DNA from: Arthrobacter sp. PGP41
Lineage (GTDB): Bacteria > Actinomycetota > Actinomycetes > Actinomycetales > Micrococcaceae
Reading direction: 5' to 3'
Assembly: GCF_002953935.1 (NCBI RefSeq)
Contig: NZ_CP026514.1
Location: 1,116,001-1,180,000, forward strand
DNA: 64,000 nt
The notes beneath the pieces were generated by a model. The model made no database searches. It saw only the letters and a list, made by a program, of their open reading frames with translations, and was not told the origin of the DNA. Made by a program: the position numbers and the translations under genes. Positions 53,264 through 62,918 of this stretch are shown one piece after another; within the stretch, counting starts at the first letter, position 1; every line of letters starts with the position of its first letter.

Positions 53264-53318
53264 GTAGCGCCAAGTGTCGTTACGAGGGTTCAAAAACGAC
53301 ACTTGGCGCTACCTAGTT
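53258..53318. repeat. Palindromic intergenic element, copy 4
   Basis: Arms start AACTAGGTAGCGCCAAGTGT at the left (from 53258) and mirror this to CTAGTT at 53318, with a loop of about 13 bases. It includes the TAG stop codon (53261-53263) of the DUF559-like gene and lies 15 bases from the stop of the convergent MFS gene. Confidence 0.92.
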
Positions 53319-53333
53319 GGGAGGCCGGAGGGG

Positions 53334-54686
53334 TTACTCGAGGCGGCGCTGCTTGGTCTCGGGGGAGAAGAACGCCATCCAGAGCACGGCCAGCAGCACC
53401 AGCCCGCCAGCCAAAGCGAAGCTTGTGGCCAGGCCCAGTTCGGGCCAGAAGTAGTTGGCGAAGATCAAGGGTCCGAACCCGGCCCCCAGCCGTGAAAATG
53501 TGGAGGCCCAGCCGAAGCCGGTGCCGCGCAGCTCCGTGGGGTAGAGCTCGGAAACGTAGGCGTAGAGCACCGGGATGGCCACCTGCACCACGAACCCGAA
53601 CACCAGAAGCCAGAACACGGCCGCCGTGGGGATGTCCACCACGATCGCCACGATCACCAGGGTCAGCGCGGACAGCGGGCCGGTGATGGCCAGTATCCAC
53701 TTGCGGCCGACCCGCTCCACCAGCAGGGCCGCCACAATCACGCCCAAAAGCCCCACCGCCGCCATGGACGCCGTAGTGACAAAAGCCTTGTACTCGGCAA
53801 AGCCGGCGCCGATGAGGATCCGCGGCATCCATGTCAGGGACAGGTAGTACACCAGCAGGATGCTGAAGAACAGTGACCAGGCCGCGGCCGTGATCTTCCA
53901 GTTGTACTGCCACACGAGCCGCAGCTGATGCCAGGCGCTGCCGGCCGACAACCGGGGCACCTCCTGGGCATCGGGCAGGCTGTAGGCACGGGCCTCTGCC
54001 CCGGTCGCGGCCACCAGGTCGTCTATGACTTTGGCTGCTTCCTCCCGCCTGCCCTTGCGGATCAGGAACAGCGGGGACTCCGGCACGCTGCGCCGGACCC
54101 AGAACACCAACAGGGCAGGCAGGACCATCACCAGCATGGTCAGCCGCCAGTCGCCGAAAACGGCTACCAGCGCGGCGGAGACGAAGCCCGCCAGGGCTGC
54201 GCCCACGGGCCACCAGCCGTCCATTGCCGTCAAGACGCGCCCGCGCTGCTTCCGGGGAGTGAACTCACCCACCAGGGCATAGTCCACGGGGATACAGCCG
54301 CCCAGGCCGAAACCGGCCATGAACCGGAATACGCAGAACCAGATGAAGTCGGGCGAGAAAGCGCCCAGGACGGTAAAGAGCGAAAAGATCAGCAGCGTGG
54401 CTGTGAAGGCTTTCTTGCGCCCGATGGTGTCCGCGATGGTGCCCCACACGAACGCGCCCAGGGCCATGCCGATCAGGTTCGACGTGCCCACCCACGCCAC
54501 TTCACCCGGGGTGAGGGCCCAGTGGGTTGAGAGCAACGGGATGAGGATGCCGTTCAGCGTCACGTCCCAGGCATCGAACATGAAGCCGAGGCCGCCGATC
54601 AAAAAGATCCTGCCTTGGACTTTCCATCGCCAGGGCAGTTCCTGGACCACCTGTTCCCCGCTCGGCACAGTGGTGTAAGTGTTCAT
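53334..54686 (-). CDS. MFS transporter, sugar/acid porter-like
   Basis: 450 residues, twelve membrane helices. Motif A between helices 2 and 3 is GALVWGTIADTIGRKKAFTA-like (GTIADTIGRKKAF), and the second half has LLVERVGRKWIL. GLGFMFDAWDVTLNGILIPL with an Asp in helix 1 resembles the AAHS and SV2-like metabolite:H+ symporters, which take up aromatic or other organic acids. The start at 54686 (MNTYTTVPSGEQ) follows AGGAGG. It separates purN from purH and converges on the DUF559-like gene. Confidence 0.9.
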   Translation of the reverse strand: MNTYTTVPSGEQVVQELPWRWKVQGRIFLIGGLGFMFDAWDVTLNGILIPLLSTHWALTPGEVAWVGTSNLIGMALGAFVWGTIADTIGRKKAFTATLLIFSLFTVLGAFSPDFIWFCVFRFMAGFGLGGCIPVDYALVGEFTPRKQRGRVLTAMDGWWPVGAALAGFVSAALVAVFGDWRLTMLVMVLPALLVFWVRRSVPESPLFLIRKGRREEAAKVIDDLVAATGAEARAYSLPDAQEVPRLSAGSAWHQLRLVWQYNWKITAAAWSLFFSILLVYYLSLTWMPRILIGAGFAEYKAFVTTASMAAVGLLGVIVAALLVERVGRKWILAITGPLSALTLVIVAIVVDIPTAAVFWLLVFGFVVQVAIPVLYAYVSELYPTELRGTGFGWASTFSRLGAGFGPLIFANYFWPELGLATSFALAGGLVLLAVLWMAFFSPETKQRRLE

Positions 54687-54827
54687 CGCAGCCTCCTGGG
54701 AAAACTCTAGCCGGGCGCACCGGCGTTCACACTCAGGCCGACTCGCGGGGCAATCTCCGCTTCGGGATAAACTGGGCCTATCCCCACCAACCGCGGCGTT
54801 GTTCCGCGAGATAAGACGGAGACATTT

Positions 54828-56525
54828 GTGAGCTTCACGCAGCATGAGCGCGTATCCATCGACCGTGTTCCCATCCGCCGGGCACTGATCTCGGTTTACG
54901 ACAAGACCGGTCTGGAGGAGCTCGCCCAGGGCCTGCACGCAGCGGGGGTCAAGCTTGTATCCACCGGGTCCACCGCCAAGAAGATCGCCGCGGCGGGGAT
55001 TCCCGTCCAGGAGGTCGAGGAGGTCACCGGTTCTCCGGAGATGCTGGACGGCCGGGTGAAAACGCTGCACCCGCGCGTCCACGGCGGCATCCTGGCTGAC
55101 CGCCGCGTGGCAGCCCACATGGACACGCTCACCGAGATGGAGATCGAGCCCTTCGACCTGGTGGTGGTGAACCTCTACCCGTTCGTGGAGACCGTGAAGT
55201 CCGGCGCGGCCCAGGACGACGTCGTCGAACAGATCGACATCGGAGGCCCCGCCATGGTGCGCTCTGCTGCGAAGAACCATGCCGCCGTCGCTATTGTGGT
55301 GGACCCGTCCTTCTATGGCCAGGTGGTCACCGCAGCCGCTGAAGGCGGCTTTGATTTGAAGACACGACGGCGGCTGGCCGCCAAGGCGTTCGCCCACACC
55401 GCGTCCTACGACAACGCCGTGGCCACCTGGACCGCGAGCCAGTTCCTGGACGAGGACGGCGACGGCGTCATCGACTGGCCCGCCTACGCCGGTCTTTCGC
55501 TGGAGCGCTCCGAGGTGCTGCGCTACGGCGAAAACCCGCACCAGCAGGCTGCCCTGTACGTGGACAAGGCCGCGCCCGTGGGCATCGCCCAGGCCGACCA
55601 GCTGCACGGCAAGGCCATGAGCTACAACAACTTCGTTGACGCCGACGCCGCCCTCCGCGCCGCCTACGACTTCAGCGAACCGGCCGTGGCCATCATCAAG
55701 CACGCCAACCCGTGCGGCGTGGCCGTCGGTTCCGCAGATGCCCCCGACCCCATCGCCGATGCCCATGCCAAGGCCCACGCCTGTGATCCGGTTTCCGCGT
55801 TCGGCGGAGTGATCGCGGCCAACCGCCCGATCACCGCTGGAATGGCCAACACCGTCAAGGACATCTTCACCGAGGTGGTCATCGCCCCCGGCTTCGAACC
55901 GGAAGCCGTCGAGACCCTGTCCAGGAAGAAGAACATCCGCCTGCTTACCCTGCCGGAAGGCTACGGCCGCTACCCCACGGAGTTCCGCCAGGTCTCCGGC
56001 GGCATGCTGGTACAGGTGAGCGACAAGGTGGATGCCGACGGCGACAACCCCGCCAACTGGACCCTTGCCGCCGGGGAAGCTGCGGACGAGAAGACCCTCG
56101 CCGACCTCGCCTTCGCCTGGACTGCCTGCCGCGCCGCCAAGTCCAACGCCATCCTCCTTGCCTCGAACGGCGCCGCCGTCGGCATCGGCATGGGCCAGGT
56201 CAACCGCCTGGACTCCTGCCGCCTGGCCGTGGAGCGGGCCAACACGCTCGGCGTGGAGGTCGAGTCCGGCAGCGCCAGTGGGAGCGACGCACCCGGGGGT
56301 GCCACTAACGCCAGCGGCAGCGGTGCACCCCAGCGGGCCCGCGGCGCGGTGGCGGCTTCCGACGCATTCTTCCCGTTTGCCGACGGCCTGCAGATCCTGA
56401 TCGACGCCGGCGTCCGCGCAGTGGTCCAGCCCGGCGGTTCCGTCCGGGACGAGGAAGTCATCGCGGCGGCCAACGCCGCAGGGATCACCATGTACTTCAC
56501 CGGCGCCCGGCACTTCTTCCACTAA
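54828..56525 (+). CDS. purH: Bifunctional AICAR formyltransferase/IMP cyclohydrolase
   Basis: 565 residues. The N-terminal IMP cyclohydrolase domain has [40 protein letters not shown] and [16 protein letters not shown]; the AICAR transformylase domain has [11 protein letters not shown] (Lys-His catalytic pair), [14 protein letters not shown] and [10 protein letters not shown]. It performs the last two steps of de novo purine synthesis. It starts with GTG at 54828 after CGGAGA. A Gly/Ser/Ala-rich stretch of about 25 residues (about 480-505) interrupts the region before [12 protein letters not shown]; mycobacterial enzymes are shorter there. It lies well away from purN, which may have been separated by insertions. 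Confidence 0.96.
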   Translation: MSFTQHERVSIDRVPIRRALISVYDKTGLEELAQGLHAAGVKLVSTGSTAKKIAAAGIPVQEVEEVTGSPEMLDGRVKTLHPRVHGGILADRRVAAHMDTLTEMEIEPFDLVVVNLYPFVETVKSGAAQDDVVEQIDIGGPAMVRSAAKNHAAVAIVVDPSFYGQVVTAAAEGGFDLKTRRRLAAKAFAHTASYDNAVATWTASQFLDEDGDGVIDWPAYAGLSLERSEVLRYGENPHQQAALYVDKAAPVGIAQADQLHGKAMSYNNFVDADAALRAAYDFSEPAVAIIKHANPCGVAVGSADAPDPIADAHAKAHACDPVSAFGGVIAANRPITAGMANTVKDIFTEVVIAPGFEPEAVETLSRKKNIRLLTLPEGYGRYPTEFRQVSGGMLVQVSDKVDADGDNPANWTLAAGEAADEKTLADLAFAWTACRAAKSNAILLASNGAAVGIGMGQVNRLDSCRLAVERANTLGVEVESGSASGSDAPGGATNASGSGAPQRARGAVAASDAFFPFADGLQILIDAGVRAVVQPGGSVRDEEVIAAANAAGITMYFTGARHFFH

Positions 56526-56541
56526 GCCCCACCCCACCCAT

Positions 56542-56589
56542 TGCTCCGTAACTGCCGTTTTCGCATCCGATAGCGGCAGTTGCGGAGCA
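56542..56589. repeat. Imperfect inverted repeat after purH
   Basis: Arms TGCTCCGTAACTGCCG and CGGCAGTTGCGGAGCA (one G-T position) with a 16-base loop. The arm length and position after a stop codon resemble the four palindromic elements, but the sequence is different, so it may belong to a second class. Confidence 0.75.
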
Positions 56590-56606
56590 GTCGATGAGTT
56601 AACGAC

Positions 56607-56642
56607 GACGGCGCCCGCCCCGCGAAGGGGACGGGCGCCGTC
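56607..56642. terminator. Hairpin terminator between purH and the protease fragment
   Basis: Arms GACGGCGCCCG and CGGGCGCCGTC with further pairing of CCCC and GGGG inside. It lies between convergent units and has no clear T-run on the plus strand (AGTATTTCC follows). Confidence 0.75.
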
Positions 56643-56659
56643 AGTATTTCCTGGCTGTG

Positions 56660-56849
56660 TCAGTCAGAAGGCCCGGACTCCGGTTTACCGGTGTCCGCGT
56701 CCCCCTGCTCGAGACGCGGACCCTCTCCCGGAAGCCGCAGCTCCCGGGGCTTGGCTTCCGCCATCCGTTCCGCTGTCCAGTACTCGAGGACCGCCTCGTG
56801 CGTCTGGTTCAGCTCGGCGTGGCTGACGGAATCGGGGCCGGGAATGTCC
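56660..56849 (-). pseudogene. Fragment of a second trypsin-like protease (N-terminal region)
   Basis: In one minus-strand frame just past the intact protease gene, HAELNQTHEAVLEYWTAERM is followed by AEAKPRELRLPGEG and a Gly/Pro/Asp-rich end at 56660. The intact neighbour has VADYWTADRMRSAVPGDVLA in its pro-region, clearly related. The fragment has no start codon, signal peptide or catalytic domain. It is probably a leftover from a tandem duplication of protease genes followed by deletion. Confidence 0.65.
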
Positions 56850-57830
56850 TTAGGATGCTGATGCACTGGCGTAGGTCGCCTGGATGACATCTCCCCAGTA
56901 CGGGCCGTACATGACAGCGGAGCGGTTGTAGCCGTAGCTGTTAACGGAGTTCTGGACGCCGGCTGCATTGGTGCCGAACGGATCCGCGCCGATGAACCAG
57001 GGCCCGCCGGAGGAACCGCCGGTCATGTCGCAGCGGATTCCCTGGGTTCCAAACTGGGGGTTGATGGTATCTCGTGTTGCCGTGCCGGTGCAGCTCTTGA
57101 GGGTCTCGCCGTTGAAGGGGGCTGCCGCCGGGTAACCGAAGGACTTATAAGTGAGGCCGTATCCTTGGTTGAAGGCAACGCCGGACCCGCCCACTGCGGC
57201 AGTGAGCGTCTGGCCGTTCAGGGGCTGCATAACGGCGAAACCCGTGTCATAGGCCATGTCCCCGTCCCGGCTCCACGCGGTGGGGGAGTAGAGGGCCTTG
57301 GCAGTCCATCTGCCGTAGGGTGCCGCGCCGTTCTCATACGCAGGAACAAAGATGAAGTTGGTGGCGTCCGCGCCGGGCCCCTCATTCACGCAGTGACCGG
57401 CGGTGGCCACGGTGCTGCCGTTCGCGGAAGACACGGCGTTGCCCGAGCAGACGTAGTTTGAGCCGCCCATGGTGAAGAACACCTTGCCGATGTGGCTGAC
57501 AGGGGCCTCGCTCTGGGCGATGGTGGCTTTGCCCTTGGTGGCCTTAACCGTGGTGTCCTTGCCCTTCTCCACAACGTCGGTGCTTGAGCGGTTGCCCCGT
57601 TCCAGGGCTTTGCCGGCCAGGACATCACCGGGGACCGCGCTGCGCATCCGGTCAGCCGTCCAGTAATCTGCCACGCCGGTGGTGTCAAGGATCGCTCTGG
57701 TTACGGAGGGATTCTTATTATCCTCGGTTGCAGTCGGTGCAGCGGCGGCCCCGCCGGCGGAGGTAAGTGCCAGAACGGCAGCAGCCGAGATGCTCAGGAG
57801 GCCGGAAGCCAGGGACCAGGTGCGTGTCAT
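56850..57830 (-). CDS. Secreted trypsin-like serine protease
   Basis: 326 residues. Signal peptide from the ATG at 57830: MTRTWSLASGLLSISAAAVL, cleaved near GGAAAA. A pro-region of about 80 residues has YWTADRMRSAVPGDVLAG. The catalytic domain shows His146 (VATAGHCV), Asp near 195 (DMAYDTGFAV) and Ser274 (GGSSGGPWF), as in glutamyl-endopeptidase/V8-like enzymes. Cys pairs (NYVCSG/AGHC and KSCTG/IRCDM) should form disulfides outside the cell. Upstream in-frame starts lack a signal peptide. The gap before icd holds its promoter. Confidence 0.92.
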   Translation of the reverse strand: MTRTWSLASGLLSISAAAVLALTSAGGAAAAPTATEDNKNPSVTRAILDTTGVADYWTADRMRSAVPGDVLAGKALERGNRSSTDVVEKGKDTTVKATKGKATIAQSEAPVSHIGKVFFTMGGSNYVCSGNAVSSANGSTVATAGHCVNEGPGADATNFIFVPAYENGAAPYGRWTAKALYSPTAWSRDGDMAYDTGFAVMQPLNGQTLTAAVGGSGVAFNQGYGLTYKSFGYPAAAPFNGETLKSCTGTATRDTINPQFGTQGIRCDMTGGSSGGPWFIGADPFGTNAAGVQNSVNSYGYNRSAVMYGPYWGDVIQATYASASAS

Positions 57831-58159
57831 TGTTGTCCTGTCTGAACGTGGATAGCCCGGAAAGGGCCCAAAGTTACCCTGCGAATTTATCGCTACATGA
57901 CAGGTTTGTAAATAGTAGTGACGTATCATGTATGGCCGCGGCGGCAGCGGCGGGAACGTACGGCATGAAAGGCGCGACGACGGCCGACCCGCCGGGTGCG
58001 TCCCGGCGTCGTGCGTTCTCCATCGCTGTAACCCTGCTCACCGTGAGGGTAACGCAGGGGCTCCGGTAGGGTTGAAATCCGTGCGCTCGGGTAAGTTGTA
58101 CGTGGTGAAATAGACCGAATTTTTCACAACCAAGCCGACCCACAGGGAGACGCCCGCGC

Positions 58160-60379
<2,220 letters not shown>

Positions 60380-60410
60380 GTGGCGCGCGCTGCTGCGGCA
60401 GCCGGGCATT

Positions 60411-60452
60411 AAAAGAGGCGGTGTGCCGGTAACCCGGCGCACCGCCTCTTTT
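60411..60452. terminator. Bidirectional terminator after icd
   Basis: Arms AAAAGAGGCGGTGTGCCG and CGGCGCACCGCCTCTTTT (one mismatch) with a six-base loop. A and T runs at the ends serve both icd and the convergent EamA gene. Confidence 0.93.
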
Positions 60453-60461
60453 GTCGCGTCT

Positions 60462-61385
60462 TCAGGAACGGGCAGCGGGCGCTTCGGCTGCCAGCGGGCC
60501 GCCGTCGTGCTGTTGTGGAGTGCCTTCCTCGTGTTCCCGGGCGCCCTGAAGCGTGACGCCAATGCCGGCCGCCACCACCAGGGCTATGCCCAGGACGGCG
60601 CTGAGACCCGGGGCCTGCCCGAGGACCACGAATCCAATCACGACGGCGATGGCCGGTTCCAGGCTCATCAGCGTCCCGAAAGCCGAGGCTTTCAGGCGGC
60701 GCAGGGCCAGCAGCTCCAGGCTGAAGGGGATCACCGGCATCAGGAGGGCAAGCCCGGCACCAACGAGCAGCAGCTGCCAGTCCAGGTGCGCGACGACCGC
60801 CGGGCCCACGAAGACGGTGGTTGCCACTGCCGCGACGGGCATGGAGACCGCCAATGCCTGGAGGCCGCTCACCGCGTTACCGGCGCGCTGGGTCAGCAGA
60901 ATGTAGGCGGCCCAACAGGCTGCCGCGCCAAGCGCCAGGAGAATCCCGGCAGGATCGGTGCCGCCATGCCACGGCTCAGTCAACGCTGCCACCCCGGCGG
61001 CTGCCGCCAGCGCCCACCATCGCCCCGATCGCCGTCCCCGGATGACCGCGACAGACAGCGGCCCCAGAAACTCCAAGGCGCTTGCCGTGCCCAAGGGGAT
61101 CCGCATGGCCGCGGCCATAAACATCAAGGTCATGCCCGCCGTGGTCAGGCCGAGCAGGGCGCAGGTGACCAGGCCGGACCGGGTGAACCGGTGCCGCCAC
61201 GGACGTGTGAAGGCGACCAGGATGACGGCGGCCCAGGCCAGACGCAGCCACGAAACGCCTTCGGGACCCAGCCGGTCCGCGAGCCCCACGGAGGCGGCAA
61301 GGCCGAGTTGTACGCAGCACATTGCGCCGCCGGCCATTGCAGTTCCGGAGCGCACACCGTTGAAGTGTTGAGGTGAAAAGGGCAT
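60462..61385 (-). CDS. EamA family (RhtA-like) transporter
   Basis: 307 residues, ten membrane helices in two EamA units (GLAASVGLADRLGPEGVSWL, RIPLGTASALEFLGPLSVAV and LSLEPAIAVVIGFVVLGQ-like near the end). The pattern A-L-E-F-L-G-P-L resembles RhtA-type threonine/homoserine exporters. The tail is hydrophilic (REHEEGTPQQHDGG). ATG at 61385 or GTG at 61403 are possible starts; neither has a good ribosome site. It is divergent from a LysR gene, a frequent pairing in which the LysR protein controls the exporter. Confidence 0.88.
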   Translation of the reverse strand: MPFSPQHFNGVRSGTAMAGGAMCCVQLGLAASVGLADRLGPEGVSWLRLAWAAVILVAFTRPWRHRFTRSGLVTCALLGLTTAGMTLMFMAAAMRIPLGTASALEFLGPLSVAVIRGRRSGRWWALAAAAGVAALTEPWHGGTDPAGILLALGAAACWAAYILLTQRAGNAVSGLQALAVSMPVAAVATTVFVGPAVVAHLDWQLLLVGAGLALLMPVIPFSLELLALRRLKASAFGTLMSLEPAIAVVIGFVVLGQAPGLSAVLGIALVVAAGIGVTLQGAREHEEGTPQQHDGGPLAAEAPAARS

Positions 61386-61425
61386 GGGGCCAGTAGACCG
61401 CACGCAAAACGTCTGCGTCCACGTG

Positions 61426-61455
61426 ATAATTCTTCACATATCGTCCGCAAATTAT
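61426..61455. promoter_or_regulatory. Dyad between the divergent EamA and LysR genes
   Basis: ATAATT at 61426-61431 and AATTAT at 61450-61455, separated by 18 bases, in the short AT-rich part of the gap. The second half-site is just before the LysR start at 61469. It is a candidate LysR binding site covering both promoters. Confidence 0.5.
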
Positions 61456-61468
61456 GGACAATGGCTGT

Positions 61469-62392
61469 ATGGAGACGCGTCGGCTGGAAGTCCTGCTCGA
61501 ACTGGCCCGGCAGGGCTCCATGCGGAACGTGGCAGACTCGCTGGGCACGACGACGTCGACCGTCTCCCAGCAGATTGCAGCGCTCGCGCGGGAAGCCGGC
61601 ACCGCGCTGCTGGAACCTGCAGGCCGGCGCGTGCGCCTCACCCCCGCAGGCCGGCGCCTCGCCGATCACGCGGTGACCATCCTGGCGGCGGTGGATGCGG
61701 CGACCGCCGAGCTCGACCCGGGTGCCGAGCCCGCGGGAACAGTCCGGGTTGCCGGCTTCGTCACTGCTGTCCGTAAGATCCTGATGCCCATCGTCGGGGA
61801 GCTCGCCGTTACGCACCCCGGCGTCAAACTGGAAGTCCGGGAGCATGAGCCTGCAGAAGCCCTTGCCCTGCTTGCCGCTGATTCCGTGGATCTGGCGTTG
61901 ACGTACGATTACAACCTTGCCCCGGACAGCGCCGGCGCCGCCTTCGATTCCGTCCACTTGTGGAGCACACCCTGGAGCCTGGGCGTCCCAGAGGCCGCCG
62001 CGCCGGTTGCCGGGAGCGCTTTCGAAGTCCTCTCGGCCTTCCGGGACCTGGACTGGATCGGCAACTCACGGAACAAGGCGGACGAGGATGTCCTCCGGCT
62101 GCTCGCGTCGATGGGGGACTTTGAGCCGCGGGTGAGGCATCAGGCCGACAGCCTTGAGCTGGTTGAAGACCTCATCCTGGCCGGGATGGGCGTGGGCCTG
62201 CTGCCTGCCGACCGGGAACCGCGGGCCGGCGTGGCCCTTGTTCCGTTGAGTGGTCCGGATGTCCGGGTGCGCGCCTACGCCCGTACCCGGCGGGGCAACA
62301 GCACCTGGCCCGCCCTCGCCGCCGTCCTGAACCAGATCACCGGGAAAGCCGCGGCGCTGCCGGGCGCCGCGGCCGTCCACGGAAAAGCCTGA
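61469..62392 (+). CDS. LysR family transcriptional regulator
   Basis: 307 residues. The HTH reads METRRLEVLLELARQGSMRN, then VADSLGTTTSTVSQQIAAL; the substrate-binding domain follows (GTVRVAGFVTAVRKILMPIV, HQADSLELVEDLILAGMGVG). Unlike many LysR proteins the N-terminus begins directly at the helix. An ATG 15 bases upstream (61454) is an alternative. It is divergent from the EamA transporter gene, its likely target. The co-inducer is unknown. Confidence 0.92.
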   Translation: METRRLEVLLELARQGSMRNVADSLGTTTSTVSQQIAALAREAGTALLEPAGRRVRLTPAGRRLADHAVTILAAVDAATAELDPGAEPAGTVRVAGFVTAVRKILMPIVGELAVTHPGVKLEVREHEPAEALALLAADSVDLALTYDYNLAPDSAGAAFDSVHLWSTPWSLGVPEAAAPVAGSAFEVLSAFRDLDWIGNSRNKADEDVLRLLASMGDFEPRVRHQADSLELVEDLILAGMGVGLLPADREPRAGVALVPLSGPDVRVRAYARTRRGNSTWPALAAVLNQITGKAAALPGAAAVHGKA

Positions 62393-62429
62393 ACCGGTCC
62401 TCGTGGCAGCGCCAAGGATATCCTCGGCG

Positions 62430-62918
62430 TCAGCCGCTTCCCTTTCCCTTGCCCTCGTTGTCCTTCTTGCCGGTGCTGGCTTCGGGCGCAGGAGCCGGTG
62501 CCGGAGTTTCGACGGCGGGCGATGGGGTCTCGGCGGCCTGTGTTTCCGTGGCGATCCGCTCCTCTTCGGCCGCCTTGTCCGCTGCAGCCTTCCCGGCGGC
62601 CGCGATGGCGTCATTAAGGTCTGCCCGGACGGCCGTGGCGATTGTGGTGATGTTCCGGCGCCGTTCTTCTGAAATCCGGCCTCCGGCCTGCGCCGCTTCC
62701 AGCTCAGCCTCGAGCCCTTCGAGTGCCTTCAGCGCGGCGGCAGGATTGTTCTGCGACGAAGCCTGGGTCACTTCCAGCACGCGGGCCTGCAGCTGCCGTG
62801 CGGCGGCACGCTGCAGCCCCGTATCAGCTGCGGCGCAGCCGCTCAGAAGTCCGGCCGCCAGCAGGACCGCGGAAAATCCCAGCACGGACCGGCGTCCGCG
62901 TGCGAAAGGAAAGATCAC
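62430..62918 (-). CDS. Lipoprotein of unknown function, kinase operon
   Basis: 162 residues. Basic start MIFPFARGRRSVLGFSAVLL, then lipobox LLSGC, so Cys28 is lipidated. A helical region of about 70 residues follows (LQARVLEVTQASSQNNPAAA, EAELEAAQAGGRISEERRRN), then an Ala/Glu-rich coiled segment, a Pro/Ala-rich stretch and a Lys/Gly tail (KKDNEGKGKGSG). The ATG overlaps the stop of the Ser/Thr kinase gene (ATGA). The coupling suggests it acts with the kinase at the membrane, perhaps as ligand-binding partner or substrate; this is inferred. Confidence 0.8.
   Translation of the reverse strand: MIFPFARGRRSVLGFSAVLLAAGLLSGCAAADTGLQRAAARQLQARVLEVTQASSQNNPAAALKALEGLEAELEAAQAGGRISEERRRNITTIATAVRADLNDAIAAAGKAAADKAAEEERIATETQAAETPSPAVETPAPAPAPEASTGKKDNEGKGKGSG

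Noticed and set aside
53334..56537. Single 1067-codon minus-strand frame joining the MFS gene with antisense of purH
   Set aside because: Only the part from 54686 downwards encodes a transporter; the remainder is a shadow of purH and contains no signal or domain.
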